From: Corynebacterium auriscanis
GTDB lineage: Bacteria; Actinomycetota; Actinomycetes; Mycobacteriales; Mycobacteriaceae
Assembly (NCBI RefSeq): GCF_030408435.1
Contig: NZ_CP047046.1
Location: 416,572 to 480,571, forward strand
DNA: 64,000 bases
Direction: 5' to 3'
Below the pieces are notes generated by a model, which worked only from the letters and a program-made list of their open reading frames with translations, ran no database searches and was not told the origin of the DNA. Both the position numbers and the translations under genes were made by a program. Positions 28,034 through 40,349 of this stretch are shown one piece after another (within the stretch, counting starts at the first letter, position 1; the number at the start of each line of letters is the position of its first letter).

Positions 28034-29164
28034 ATGCCTAACATCCCGAGCGTACGGACGGCTTTCCGTCAGTGGATGAACATTGTGCGCACGGACTTCC
28101 CCCACCTCGCTCACTACCTAGATGGGCCGGTAATCGTGGGACTATCTGGGGGCGCCGATTCGCTGGCACTGCTGGTCACGGCTGTTAACGCGGGGTTGGA
28201 AGTACATGCCGTCAGCGTTGATCATGGATTACAGGACGGCTCCGATCTTGTATCGGAACGGGCCTGCCAGCAAGCCCGAAACGTTGGGGCCACATCCGCG
28301 CGCACAATTGCGGTGCAGTGCGCCGCCGATGATGAAGCCGAAGCCCGCGCAGCGCGGTATCGGGCGCTGGGAAGTGCGGCTGCGGGAGCACCCGTTCTGG
28401 TGGCCCACACCGCCAGTGATGACGCCGAAGGGGTCCTAGTTTCCCTCGCCCGGGGTTCGGGGTTGGACTCCGTGGCGGGAATGCGTGCGGTCACTGAGGA
28501 TCACCCCGTAGTCACCGCTGGGGCGAGGTGGCTTGGGCGACCGTTTCTAACGTGCGACCGCAAAGCCACGGAACACGCGTGCCAGGAAGCAGGTTTAACG
28601 TGGTGGGAAGATCCGCACAACCGCTACGAAAAATACTTGCGGTCCCGTGTTCGCCACCAGCTGATGCCGCAGATAGAAAGCATTGTGGGGGAACACGCCC
28701 CGGATGCTTTAGCGCGTAGCGCGCGCCAATTTCGGGCCGATTCCGATGCACTGAGGGCGATTGCCCGCAGGGAAATGGGGACGGTTGTCAGCAGGGCGTC
28801 GAATAAAAAAGAACCCCAGGAAACCCGGCTGAACTGCGAAAAGCTGGCCAGCCTGCCGGTGGCCCTACGCAGTCGGATCTACAAACTATGGCTGGCGGAC
28901 GTGGCGGGACCGCTAACGAGTGCGCATCTCGGTGCGATCGACAACCTCGTTGTGCATTGGAAGGGGCAACAACCGACCGCGATTCCGTGGACGGCTGACA
29001 ATTCCCTACAGTGGCACGTAGAAGTGTTAGCGGATCTGCCCGAGAATGCGGGGGAGACGGGACACTCGCATAGAATAGGCGACATGCGCCGAACCCACCG
29101 GTTGGCTGTTCAACGGACCGACGGTGAGCTGCGCTACTGTGCCATTCCGCGTCGACGAGAATGA
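28034..29164 (+). CDS. tilS: tRNA(Ile)-lysidine synthase
   Basis: The 376-aa N-type ATP pyrophosphatase changes the wobble cytidine of the AUA-reading tRNA-Ile to lysidine, an essential step. The PP-loop SGGADS is at 38-43, with HTASDDAEGVLVSLARGSGL and the RSRVRHQLMP segment downstream. It lies between dac and hpt, as in C. glutamicum and M. tuberculosis. The C-terminal domain is short. Confidence 0.92.
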   Translation: MPNIPSVRTAFRQWMNIVRTDFPHLAHYLDGPVIVGLSGGADSLALLVTAVNAGLEVHAVSVDHGLQDGSDLVSERACQQARNVGATSARTIAVQCAADDEAEARAARYRALGSAAAGAPVLVAHTASDDAEGVLVSLARGSGLDSVAGMRAVTEDHPVVTAGARWLGRPFLTCDRKATEHACQEAGLTWWEDPHNRYEKYLRSRVRHQLMPQIESIVGEHAPDALARSARQFRADSDALRAIARREMGTVVSRASNKKEPQETRLNCEKLASLPVALRSRIYKLWLADVAGPLTSAHLGAIDNLVVHWKGQQPTAIPWTADNSLQWHVEVLADLPENAGETGHSHRIGDMRRTHRLAVQRTDGELRYCAIPRRRE

Positions 29165-29390
29165 AACAGTAGGCGGGGTTGTTGGACGTGTTGGACGAAG
29201 AACGTGGACCCATCGCTTGGGTCAGGGTTTTGGCCCAACACCCCAGCAGACCCAGCACCGCAGCAGAGCCACGACCGTAGCGGCCCAGCACCGCAACAGG
29301 TGGGCGAAGCACGTGAGGGCCACAGCCTCCCCGGCTTTCGACAATTAAAAACGCAATGAAACCACAATGAACTTAGGGATGCGCACTGAC

Positions 29391-29981
29391 ATGCACAACG
29401 AGAAGAATTCTAACGTTCCAGCAAATGCCTATGGCGATGACTTGGAAAGTGTTCTCATCGACGAAGAAACCCTTCACAACCGCATTGCAGAAATGGCGAA
29501 GGCATGCTCCGAACGCTACCGAGACGTGGAAGAAGACCTCGTGCTGATCTGCGTGCTCAAGGGCGCGGTGTACTTCATCACCGATTTCGCACGCGCACTC
29601 GATATCCCCAGCCAGCAGGAGTTCATGGCGGTATCCTCCTACGGGAACTCCACTAGCTCGTCGGGAGTGGTGCGCATCCTCAAGGACTTGGACCGCGATA
29701 TCGAAGGCCGCAATGTGCTGATCGTTGAGGACATTATCGACTCGGGCTTGACCTTGTCTTGGCTGCTGAAGAACCTGGCCAACCGCCGCCCGAAGTCCCT
29801 GGGGGTGGTGACGTTGCTGCGTAAACCGGAGGCCGTGAAAGTGAACATTGAACTCGAAGACGTTGGGTTCGACATCCCGAACGAATTCGTGGTTGGGTAC
29901 GGACTGGATTTCGCTGAGCGTTACCGGGACATCCCTTTTGTTGGCACGTTGCGCCCCAGTGTGTACCAAACGAACTCGTAG
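29391..29981 (+). CDS. hpt: Hypoxanthine phosphoribosyltransferase
   Basis: This 196-aa enzyme salvages hypoxanthine and guanine. The PRPP-binding motif [14 protein letters not shown] and the flexible loop region [16 protein letters not shown] are present. I start at 29391 ([20 protein letters not shown]) because related proteins begin a few residues before VPAN.YGDD; in-frame ATGs at 29367 and 29379 lack a clear ribosome site. A weak G/C hairpin followed by seven T lies at about 30000-30030. Confidence 0.93.
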   Translation: MHNEKNSNVPANAYGDDLESVLIDEETLHNRIAEMAKACSERYRDVEEDLVLICVLKGAVYFITDFARALDIPSQQEFMAVSSYGNSTSSSGVVRILKDLDRDIEGRNVLIVEDIIDSGLTLSWLLKNLANRRPKSLGVVTLLRKPEAVKVNIELEDVGFDIPNEFVVGYGLDFAERYRDIPFVGTLRPSVYQTNS

Positions 29982-30108
29982 CAATTTAGGCCCTGTGCGC
30001 AGGCCCCGGCTGGGGTAGCGAACTTTTTTACGACGCCCCTCGCTGCGCACGACACACGACTAGCCCAGGTATTCGGGCTGATTATCGAAAGAACCCCTGA
30101 CAGGAAAT

Positions 30109-32830
<2,722 letters not shown>

Positions 32831-32844
<14 letters not shown>

Positions 32845-33457
32845 TCCGCAGCCGATTGATACTGACGATACGGGCAATTCGTTTCCCACCTTTGACCGTG
32901 AGCGTGCGGAAGCCGCGGTTCGTGAACTGCTATTCGCCGTAGGTGAGAATCCGGATCGAGAGGGGCTCAAAGATACTCCCGCGCGCGTGGCACGCGCCTA
33001 TGAGGAGATTTTCGCAGGGTTGTATACCGATCCAACTGAGGTACTCAATAAGACTTTCAGTGAGGATCACCGCGAGCTGGTCCTCGTTCGCGATATCCCG
33101 TTCTATTCCACGTGCGAGCACCACCTGGTTCCGTTCTTCGGTCATGCTCATATCGGCTACATCCCTGGCCAGTCCGGCAAGGTCACGGGCCTGTCCAAGT
33201 TAGCGCGCTTGATAGACGGCCTGGGTAAGCGTCCGCAAGTCCAGGAACGCCTTACTTCGCAGGTTGCTGACGCGCTCATGGAACGTCTGGAGGCCACCGC
33301 CGTCATCGTTGTCATCGAGGCCGAGCACTTGTGCATGGCCATGCGCGGTATCCGCAAACCTGGTGCTAACACGGTTACTTCCGCAGTCCGCGGCGGGTTC
33401 CGTACCAATGCCAGCTCGCGTGCTGAGGCCATGGCGTTGATCCAACGCGGCAGGTAG
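32831..33457 (+). CDS. folE: GTP cyclohydrolase I
   Basis: The 208-aa enzyme makes dihydroneopterin triphosphate, the first step of folate synthesis. Zinc ligands are in [11 protein letters not shown] and EHLCMAMRG. The ATG at 32831 follows AAGGGG by 5 bases and overlaps the end of ftsH; the frame upstream to 32762 lies inside ftsH and is rejected. It heads folE-folP-folB-folK, the order seen after ftsH in M. tuberculosis. Confidence 0.95.
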
Positions 33458-33501
33458 TACAGGTTTTTCGCTTACACTTTCGATTGCACGAAAGGTCTTT
33501 T

Positions 33502-34446
33502 ATGTCCGACGCCCGGCTGACCCCATCCCCATTCTCCGTCGCGCGCTGGCTTTCCCCGACGAAGGTCATGGGCATTCTCAACGTCACGGAGGATTCGTTT
33601 TCTGACGGTGGATCCAACCCGGATACCGGCACAGCGGTGCGCAATGCTCGCGCGATGCTCTTGGCCGGGGCGGAGATCATCGATATTGGTGGTGAATCCA
33701 CCCGCCCCGGCGCCACCCGCGTGTCTCCTGAAACGGAGGCCGCTCGGGTGGTTCCAGTTGTTCGCGAGCTCGCGGAGCTCGCCCAGGAATCCCCCAGCCG
33801 TCCTTTCGCTACCAGCATCGATACTATGCGTGCATCGACTGCCCGCATGGCACTCGAAGCTGGGGCTACGTATATCAACGATGTGTCGGGTGGCCTCGCA
33901 GACCCCGACATGCTGTCGGTATGTGCGGATTTTGGCTGCCCTGTGATCCTCATGCATTGGGATAAAGAATGGGGTGGTGCATCTGCTCGCGTTGGGGCAG
34001 AAGGCTACCGTGATCACGGCACGGATATCGTCACCGAGGTTTCCACGTGGCTGCTATCGCGGGTGGAAGAAGCGGAGAGGCGTGGCGTCGATAAAACGAA
34101 GATCTATCTGGACCCCGGAATTGGGTTTGCAAAAAGCCCGCGCGATAACTGGCAGTTGTTGCGCGGATTGGATCGCATCGTTGATCTGGGGTTTCCGGTC
34201 CTCGTGGGGGCTAGCCGCAAGCGCTTCCTCACTGCATTGCGCCCCGGTGCTGACGGGAACCCTGGCACCCCGGAATCGGCGGACGATGCAACCGCTGCGG
34301 TGACGAGCTTGTCGGCCATGGCTGGCGCGTGGGCGGTGCGAGTGCATAATGTAGCTCCATCGAAGGCTGCGGTGGATGTGATCCACGCGGCGCGCACTGG
34401 TGACGGCCCGCAGGTGGCCGAGGAATGGAGGGCCAAGCGTGGCTGA
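33502..34446 (+). CDS. folP: Dihydropteroate synthase
   Basis: The 314-aa enzyme joins dihydropterin pyrophosphate to p-aminobenzoate and is the sulfonamide target. It has KVMGILNVTEDSFSDGG (pterin site), GGESTRPGA and VGASRKRF motifs. The start at 33502 follows GAAAGG by about 6 bases. The folB start overlaps its stop by 8 bases. Confidence 0.94.
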   Translation: MSDARLTPSPFSVARWLSPTKVMGILNVTEDSFSDGGSNPDTGTAVRNARAMLLAGAEIIDIGGESTRPGATRVSPETEAARVVPVVRELAELAQESPSRPFATSIDTMRASTARMALEAGATYINDVSGGLADPDMLSVCADFGCPVILMHWDKEWGGASARVGAEGYRDHGTDIVTEVSTWLLSRVEEAERRGVDKTKIYLDPGIGFAKSPRDNWQLLRGLDRIVDLGFPVLVGASRKRFLTALRPGADGNPGTPESADDATAAVTSLSAMAGAWAVRVHNVAPSKAAVDVIHAARTGDGPQVAEEWRAKRG

Positions 34447-34825
34447 TCGCATTGAACTGATCGGGCTGGAGGCCTACGGCTATCACGGAGTTTTCGATCA
34501 TGAAAAAACACAGGGCCAGAAGTTCCTCATCGACATTGTCGTGTGGACGGATTTCGGCGCTGCAGCTCATTCCGATGAGTTGGCCGATACGATTTCCTAC
34601 GTGGACCTGGCCGATATCGCGGTAGAGGAGGTTCAGTCTGCGGGCTCTAAAGGCGCTGGTCACGATCTGATCGAGACGCTCGCTTCGCGCATCGCCGACC
34701 GCATCAATGACATCGCCGGTGTGCATGCAGTTGAGGTTACGGTGCATAAGCCACAAGCGCCGATTGAGTACCCGTTTTCCGATGTACGCGTAGTGGCCCG
34801 CCGCAACGCAAAGTCCCGTGGGTAG
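34439..34825 (+). CDS. folB: Dihydroneopterin aldolase
   Basis: This 128-aa folate enzyme starts at a GTG (34439) overlapping the folP stop, with GGAGGG 6 bases before it. Signature parts are IELIGLEAYGYHGVFDHE and the late VHKPQAPI motif. The tight overlap on both sides implies translational coupling in the operon. Confidence 0.93.
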   Translation: MADRIELIGLEAYGYHGVFDHEKTQGQKFLIDIVVWTDFGAAAHSDELADTISYVDLADIAVEEVQSAGSKGAGHDLIETLASRIADRINDIAGVHAVEVTVHKPQAPIEYPFSDVRVVARRNAKSRG

Positions 34826-35558
34826 CGGACCTGTGTTTTCCGGTGTGGGTGAGGCAGGTAGCAACCACGGCGGCACGAGCGAACCCATAGCGGGTGGCGC
34901 CTCGGCAGTCCCCGTCGCGCGTGAAGCCAGTAGCGAACAGCGTGGGTGGCCCCGCAGCCGGCACAGCAGCTTCGCGGTGCTGTCCCTCGGCAGCAATGTC
35001 TCCGGTGACACCCCAAGTCCCGCGCACCAGCTTGCCCGCGCAATAGAGTTGTTGTGCGCACATCCGGACGTGCAGTTGGCGGAAGCTTCGCGTTTGTTTG
35101 CCACACCCCCTTGGGGTGGCGTGAGCCAGGAGGAATTCCGTAACGCCACGGTCAGCGTGCGCACCCGCCTGTCACCCCTCGAGTTGCTGCATCATTGCCA
35201 GTCCATTGAGCGTGCTGCCGATCGTCGTCGCGAGGTTCGCTGGGGGCCGCGCACCCTTGACGTGGATCTTTTGGCTTTATTTACCGACGCCCACGAGCCC
35301 CTCATGTCCGCAGGGCAGTGGGGGGATGAACTGATTTTGCCGCATCCCTATGCGCACCAGCGTGCCTTTGTCTTGATTCCATGGCTGGATTTGCCAAGTG
35401 CAGGAAAACCGTGGTGTGTCGTACCCGCGCAGAATGGCATCAAGACGGTGGCCCAGTGGTTGGATTTGGTGGATCCCCAAGAAAAAACAGGAGTGGTTCC
35501 AGTGGATGAATCAGTGTGGGGGACGAGCGTGGCGTCGGTAAAGAAAGAAGACCAGTGA
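34818..35558 (+). CDS. folK: 2-amino-4-hydroxy-6-hydroxymethyldihydropteridine diphosphokinase
   Basis: The 246-aa enzyme makes the pyrophosphate substrate for FolP. The HPPK signature RWGPRTLDVDLL and LSLGSNVSGD are clear. The GTG start at 34818 overlaps folB by 8 bases. The first 50 residues are a Gly/Ser-rich extension before the fold begins at SFAVLSLGSN, so a later start is possible but none has a better context. Its last codons form part of a 68-bp tandem duplication. Confidence 0.92.
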   Translation: MGSGPVFSGVGEAGSNHGGTSEPIAGGASAVPVAREASSEQRGWPRSRHSSFAVLSLGSNVSGDTPSPAHQLARAIELLCAHPDVQLAEASRLFATPPWGGVSQEEFRNATVSVRTRLSPLELLHHCQSIERAADRRREVRWGPRTLDVDLLALFTDAHEPLMSAGQWGDELILPHPYAHQRAFVLIPWLDLPSAGKPWCVVPAQNGIKTVAQWLDLVDPQEKTGVVPVDESVWGTSVASVKKEDQ

Positions 35559-35666
35559 GTCGCACTCTGTAGGAACTGGGGTTCGAACGCTGCGGGGTGG
35601 CGTCGGTAAAGAAAGAAGACCAGTGAGTCGCACTCTGCGGGAACTGGGGTTCGAACGCTGCGGGGT
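35531..35666 (+). repeat. 68-bp tandem duplication including the 3' end of folK
   Basis: Copies at 35531-35598 and 35599-35666 differ at only two positions (TGTAGG against TGCGGG). The first 28 bases of each encode the last residues of FolK (ASVKKEDQ) and the stop, so an exact extra copy of the gene end sits downstream. Confidence 0.93.
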
Positions 35667-35723
35667 GGCGGGTACACAGAGAGAAAAATAACCCCGCACA
35701 CCCGGCGAGTAGAGTGGGAAAGC

Positions 35724-36212
35724 GTGAACGAGATTCAGAGGATTAAAGTCAGCAGCTTGGTGTGGGTCGGTGTGATCGCAGCCTTGATTGCTGGTGTGAC
35801 TACTCTGAGTTTCTATGGCAGCTTTCCCCCGATCAAGCTGACCAGCGCGGTGCTGTTGTTTGTCATGGCGGGTGTGGCTTGGGTGGCCGCCGGGGCAGTG
35901 AAAAAACGCATCGACGACGGCGGGGTGGGGTTTGACCGTTCCCAGATGCAGCCCACCACGGTGGCTAGTTGGATGCTATATGGCAAGGCTTTGGCGTGGA
36001 TTGGTGCGCTGCTGGCAGGGTTATACGTGGGGATGGGGGCGTACATCATTCCGCAGGCGGGGAATCTTTCCGCTGCGCAGGCGGATATGCCCGGGGTAGC
36101 GGCAGGATTCGTCGGTGCGTTGGCAGGGGCCGTGGCCGGTGTTCGTTTGGAGCGAGCGTGTGAGGCTCCACCAGCAGACGGCGCGTGCACCAGTGCGGAA
36201 GGCGCGGCCTAG
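35724..36212 (+). CDS. DUF3180 membrane protein
   Basis: The 162-aa protein has four membrane helices (for example VSSLVWVGVIAALIAGVTTL and LTSAVLLFVMAGVAWVAAGA) and matches the DUF3180 protein found after folK in actinobacteria (Rv3605c). It starts at a GTG (35724). Function unknown; conserved position suggests a link to the folate/pantothenate block or only ancient linkage. Confidence 0.85.
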   Translation: MNEIQRIKVSSLVWVGVIAALIAGVTTLSFYGSFPPIKLTSAVLLFVMAGVAWVAAGAVKKRIDDGGVGFDRSQMQPTTVASWMLYGKALAWIGALLAGLYVGMGAYIIPQAGNLSAAQADMPGVAAGFVGALAGAVAGVRLERACEAPPADGACTSAEGAA

Positions 36213-36253
36213 TCTACGTGTCTTAGCGCCTTTCGTTGGGTAGAGTTGGCCTC

Positions 36254-37399
36254 ATGAGTTTCCAGCCACAGTCCAACGAACGCCCTCATAGGCACCGTTC
36301 TCCGGGGTCCGATAACGGCTACGGTTTGGAGAAAGACCAGTCGGCGCCTTCTTCATCTTCTGAAGGTGGCCTGTCCAAGGTTTTGATGATCGGACTGGTG
36401 GTGCTCGCGTTGATTGCGAGTGTGGTGACGGTCATGACCGACTCCGAGGGATGGATGAAGATTGCCATCCTGGCGGCGCTGTGGGCGGCCTTCATTGGGG
36501 TTTTCCTGGTGGTTCGTTACTCCAGCGCGTTGAAGAATGAGCGCGAGCAACGTTCGCTGCGCGAGGGCGAGCACCGTGCGGAGCTGGAGCGGGAAAAGTC
36601 CCGGGCACGCGAGGAATTGGCGCGGGCGGAAAGTGATTTTGCGCAACGCGCAAAGGCCACTCGGGACGAGCAGATTGAACTGCTGCGTGCAGAGGTGGAG
36701 AATCTGCGTAACCAACTGGAGGGAATGGGCGCCGGTGACTTGGCCGACAATGGTCCGCGTGCGGTTCGCGCGCGTGCGGAGCGCATTGTGGAGTTGGAAA
36801 ACCGTGGCTCGCGCCAGGCTCGCCCAGCCGATCCCCGAGCAGCCGAACCCCAGACAGCCCGACCTCAGTCGGCTCAGTCGCAGCAAGGTCGTTTTCAGCA
36901 GGCAGGGCAGAATGCGGCGCAGCAGGAGCCCCCGCAGGCACAGCACCAACGGCGTAATTCGGGCGGATTCTCAACCGGTTCCTTCGCTGCGGTGAAGTGG
37001 ACAGGGCAGGATACGGAAGCAACTGCACAGATCCCGCTGGTGGTCGATACTTCGACGATGAATCCGAAGGCTGAAGAGGACCGCACTGGCTCCGTTGGGC
37101 ACGCTACGCACGCTTCTGATCGCGTGGGCAGTCACGATCCGAACCACCGCCCTGCGCATGCTGGCCCTTCTAATAGCGCACAGATGCCAAGCTTCAGGGC
37201 TGGTTCTGCCAACGCGTCTAACGTTTCCAGCGCCTCCAAGGTCGCCAACAACGATGCTGCTCCCCAGCAGGACACCCCCGGCGCGAATCCTCCAGCGGGC
37301 GCAGAGGATGCAGGCTACCGCCCGGGCCGGCGTCGCGCAGATGAGGGTGGCTTGACTGTTGCGGAACTACTGCAGCGCGCCAAGAACAAGCAGCGTTAA
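36254..37399 (+). CDS. DUF6779-type membrane protein with coiled coil
   Basis: The 381-aa protein corresponds by position to Rv3604c. It begins at ATG 36254 (MSFQPQSNERPHRHRSPGSD), has two membrane helices (about 42-60 and 67-88), then a charged coiled coil (about 90-165, rich in Glu/Arg) and a long disordered Gln/Pro/Ser-rich C-terminus ending in GGLTVAELLQRAKNKQR. The LTVAELL ending is a conserved patch that may bind a partner. Function unknown. Confidence 0.78.
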   Translation: MSFQPQSNERPHRHRSPGSDNGYGLEKDQSAPSSSSEGGLSKVLMIGLVVLALIASVVTVMTDSEGWMKIAILAALWAAFIGVFLVVRYSSALKNEREQRSLREGEHRAELEREKSRAREELARAESDFAQRAKATRDEQIELLRAEVENLRNQLEGMGAGDLADNGPRAVRARAERIVELENRGSRQARPADPRAAEPQTARPQSAQSQQGRFQQAGQNAAQQEPPQAQHQRRNSGGFSTGSFAAVKWTGQDTEATAQIPLVVDTSTMNPKAEEDRTGSVGHATHASDRVGSHDPNHRPAHAGPSNSAQMPSFRAGSANASNVSSASKVANNDAAPQQDTPGANPPAGAEDAGYRPGRRRADEGGLTVAELLQRAKNKQR

Positions 37400-37436
37400 A
37401 CAATAACGAGCCGTAACTGAGGACAAACGCAGCACC

Positions 37437-38348
37437 ATGGAACAACCCCAACTCACCGTGGGGATCATCTCGGCTGGGGCAGTGGGCACGGCAGTGGGGG
37501 AGGCCTTCCTCCGCTCCGGTCATCACGTGCACGGTGCCGTGGCCCGATCGGATTCGTCGCGCACCAGGGCGTCAAAAAGAATGCCCAACGTCCCCATTGT
37601 GCAGGTAGAGCAGGCGGCCCATGCCGCCCTCGTGGTGTTGGCGGTGCCGGATCCGCAGCTGCCGGAGGTGATTGCCGAGGTCGCCCAGTACACCCAAGCT
37701 GGGCAGATGGTAATGCATACCAGTGGCGCGCTGGGGTGTGAGGTGCTGCAGCCGGTGACGGATACCGGCGCGCTGCCACTCGCGCTGCATCCGGCGATGA
37801 CGTTTACGGGCGCGGCGGAGGATACCGATCGGCTGCATGGTTGTGGATGGGGAGTGACGGCCGATTCAGAGCAAGGGTATGCCGTCGCGGAGCTGTTGGT
37901 TCATACGCTGGGCGGTGTGCCGGTGGTCATCCCAGAACACCACCGTTCGGCTTATCATGCTGCGATGGCTCACGCGGCTAATCATTCGGTGGCTTTGATT
38001 TCCGACGCCCTGCGGATGCTCGATTACGTCCTTGATTCGGGGCAAGCAGGTGCCGGTGAACGGGGTGTGGGGTCGAGCCTGCCGCCGTTGCAGAACCCAG
38101 ATTCTGCATTGTTGCTGCGAAAGTTGGTGCATGCGGCGGTGGATAATGCGCTGGATCGCAGGCTGGAGGGGCTGACCGGCCCAGTGGCCCGTGAGGATGC
38201 GCCCGCGGTGCTACGTCATGTGGCGGCATTGGATGAGTTGGGCGTGGGGTTGGATCCGTACATCGCGATGAGCGAGCGGACAGCGCAGATGACGGGTGCG
38301 GTGGAGATCGAGCGCGTACTCAGCGATTACCGGATACGGCGGGGTTAG
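37437..38348 (+). CDS. Rossmann-fold/DUF2520 oxidoreductase-like protein
   Basis: The 303-aa protein has an N-terminal NAD(P) fold (VGIISAGAVGTAVGEAFLRS, with ISAGAVGTA as the glycine loop) and a helical DUF2520 C-terminal half. It lies 32 bases before panC, as Rv3603c does. The fold resembles ketopantoate reductase-like and 6-phosphogluconate-type dehydrogenases, so a role in making pantoate for PanC is plausible but unproven. Confidence 0.83.
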   Translation: MEQPQLTVGIISAGAVGTAVGEAFLRSGHHVHGAVARSDSSRTRASKRMPNVPIVQVEQAAHAALVVLAVPDPQLPEVIAEVAQYTQAGQMVMHTSGALGCEVLQPVTDTGALPLALHPAMTFTGAAEDTDRLHGCGWGVTADSEQGYAVAELLVHTLGGVPVVIPEHHRSAYHAAMAHAANHSVALISDALRMLDYVLDSGQAGAGERGVGSSLPPLQNPDSALLLRKLVHAAVDNALDRRLEGLTGPVAREDAPAVLRHVAALDELGVGLDPYIAMSERTAQMTGAVEIERVLSDYRIRRG

Positions 38349-38380
38349 GTGCGGGTCGTCGTGGACTACTCTAGAAGACC

Positions 38381-39298
38381 ATGACTAGCCAAGACAGCGA
38401 TTCCACTTCCACTCAGTCTTTCACCCCCGGCCAGGCCCGCGTTTTTACCGAGGTGAGCCAGATCTCCCAGTTGACCCGCGCGATGCGTAAAGCCGGCCGC
38501 CCAGTGGCCTTGGTCCCCACGATGGGCGCGTTGCACGAGGGGCACTTGTCATTGGTGAAGGCGGCTCAAACCATTCCGGGTGTGACTGTCATCGTCTCTA
38601 TCTTCGTTAATCCGCTGCAGTTCGCCGAAGGAGAGGACCTAGATTCCTACCCGCGCACGTTGGATGCCGACGTGGAGAAACTGAAGGCCGCGGGCGTGGA
38701 TGCCGTCTTCGCACCCAGCCCGCGCGAGATGTATCCGAATGGGCCTCGGACAACCATCCATCCGGGTGAGGCTGGCCGTATCCTCGAAGGCGAGCACCGC
38801 CCCACGCACTTTGCTGGCGTGCTCACGGTAGTCAATAAGCTTTTCACTATCACGAACTGCGATCATGCGTTCTTCGGAGAGAAGGACTACCAGCAGCTCA
38901 TCCTTATCCAACAGATGGTCACGGACCTCAACATGCAGGTTCAAGTTCATGGCGTGCCGATCGTTCGCGAAGCCGACGGCCTGGCACTGTCTTCGCGCAA
39001 CATCTACCTTTCGGAAACCGAACGCGAACTCGCCCTCACCCTATCCGCCGCCTTGACCGCCGGTTCCTTCGTCGCCGACCGCGGAGCTGACGAGGTCTTG
39101 GCTACCGCTCGTTCCATTTTCGACGCCAAGCCGGACATTGAGATCGATTACCTGGAGTTGAAGGGGTTGGATTTGGGTGCCGCGCCTGTCGAAGGCCCTG
39201 CACGCCTGTTAGTGGCCGCCCGGGTGGGCACCACGCGCTTGATCGACAATGTGGGTGTTCCGCTGGGCACGGGCTTTAAAGGGTTGGACGAGCAGTAG
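38381..39298 (+). CDS. panC: Pantothenate synthetase
   Basis: The 305-aa enzyme joins pantoate and beta-alanine with ATP. The family motifs PTMGALHEGHLSLV (HIGH-like site), FFGEKDYQQL and SSRNIYLS are intact. An N-terminal extension of about 25 residues precedes the fold. In M. tuberculosis panD follows directly; here the galactose genes intervene. Confidence 0.95.
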   Translation: MTSQDSDSTSTQSFTPGQARVFTEVSQISQLTRAMRKAGRPVALVPTMGALHEGHLSLVKAAQTIPGVTVIVSIFVNPLQFAEGEDLDSYPRTLDADVEKLKAAGVDAVFAPSPREMYPNGPRTTIHPGEAGRILEGEHRPTHFAGVLTVVNKLFTITNCDHAFFGEKDYQQLILIQQMVTDLNMQVQVHGVPIVREADGLALSSRNIYLSETERELALTLSAALTAGSFVADRGADEVLATARSIFDAKPDIEIDYLELKGLDLGAAPVEGPARLLVAARVGTTRLIDNVGVPLGTGFKGLDEQ

Positions 39299-39318
39299 TA
39301 ACAGTCGAGGGGATTGAA

Positions 39319-40290
39319 ATGAGCTCTACCGTGGAACTCTCCGCAGGTAAATACCACGCAAGCATCGACCTCAAAGGCGGGGGACTGCGGGGCCTGTGGC
39401 ACCGCAGCCGGCCTTTGGTGCAGACCTACCCCGAAGGCGCACCTGCTCCGTTGAGCGCTGGCCAAGTCCTCGCGCCCTGGCCGAACCGTACCTCAGACGG
39501 TGTGTTCGCAGTTGATGGGCAGGTGTACTCCCTCCCCATCAATGAACCCCCACGCAACAACGCAATCCACGGAGTGTGTAACACCGTGGAATGGGAGGTA
39601 ATGGGGCGCGAGGGGGCGTCGGATAAAAAAGAGGTCCACGAAGTGGAACAGTGCGTTCGCCTGCGTACCCAAGTGGGGACCGAGCAAGGATGGCCATGGC
39701 AGCTTGAAGTAAGTGCAACATGGACACTGCGGGCGGATTCGGGGCTGCGAGTGGAATGGTGCGCCCGGAATTTAGGGACACAGCGGCAACCATTTGGGCT
39801 GGGGTGGCACCCGTACCTCAGCGCACTGGGAGCACCACTGGATGAGTGCCATCTGCAGATACAGTCGGTGCGTACGTGTGTGCCCTTGGATCCGCAGAAA
39901 ATGGTGCCGTGCGGAGTGGACGTGCCGATCCCCGAGGTCTGGGATCTAGGCAGTGGTATGCCACTAGCAGGAGTGCAGATGGATCACTGCTTCGGGGTGC
40001 GGGCAGATGGTGAAATTAACGAGGGAGAGGTGCAACAAGGTAGCACCGTAAAGCTGTTGACTGAGCACGGAGAGGGCGTGCAGATGGAAAGCAGCGGAGA
40101 GTTTGGCTGGTACCAAGTGTATGTGGCGGATCCAGTTAACGGGGAAGGATTTCCTGAGGTGGGAAGGGCGGTCGCTGTGGAACCCATGACGTGCCCGGCG
40201 GATGCGTTGCGCTCCGGGCGCGGCTTGGTCTGGTTAGAACCGGGGCAATCCAGGACCTTTGGTGTGGGGGTTAAGGCCATCGGGTTGTAG
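39319..40290 (+). CDS. Aldose 1-epimerase family protein
   Basis: The 323-aa protein is a GalM-like mutarotase converting the beta anomer of hexoses, the form released by transporters and glycosidases, to the alpha anomer used by GalK. It has RNNAIHGVCNTVEWEV (substrate His) and GLGWHPYLSALG (catalytic-region His). It starts 20 bases after panC and points into the gal genes, so it fits galactose use. Confidence 0.85.
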   Translation: MSSTVELSAGKYHASIDLKGGGLRGLWHRSRPLVQTYPEGAPAPLSAGQVLAPWPNRTSDGVFAVDGQVYSLPINEPPRNNAIHGVCNTVEWEVMGREGASDKKEVHEVEQCVRLRTQVGTEQGWPWQLEVSATWTLRADSGLRVEWCARNLGTQRQPFGLGWHPYLSALGAPLDECHLQIQSVRTCVPLDPQKMVPCGVDVPIPEVWDLGSGMPLAGVQMDHCFGVRADGEINEGEVQQGSTVKLLTEHGEGVQMESSGEFGWYQVYVADPVNGEGFPEVGRAVAVEPMTCPADALRSGRGLVWLEPGQSRTFGVGVKAIGL

Positions 40291-40292
40291 TA

Positions 40293-40330
40293 GCGCGGTT
40301 GTCGTTGCGGGGTTGTCGCTGCGGGGTTGA
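40293..40330. repeat. 14-bp tandem repeat just after the galM-like gene
   Basis: Units GCGCGGTTGTCGTT, GCGGGGTTGTCGCT and GCGGGGTTGA begin at 40293, 40307 and 40321, starting 2 bases after the stop codon. Confidence 0.7.
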
Positions 40331-40349
40331 TAGAAGGCGAGCCGGAAAA

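Noticed and set aside
34229..35164. 311-aa minus-strand frame across folP, folB and folK
   Set aside because: It is antisense to three well-supported overlapping folate genes.
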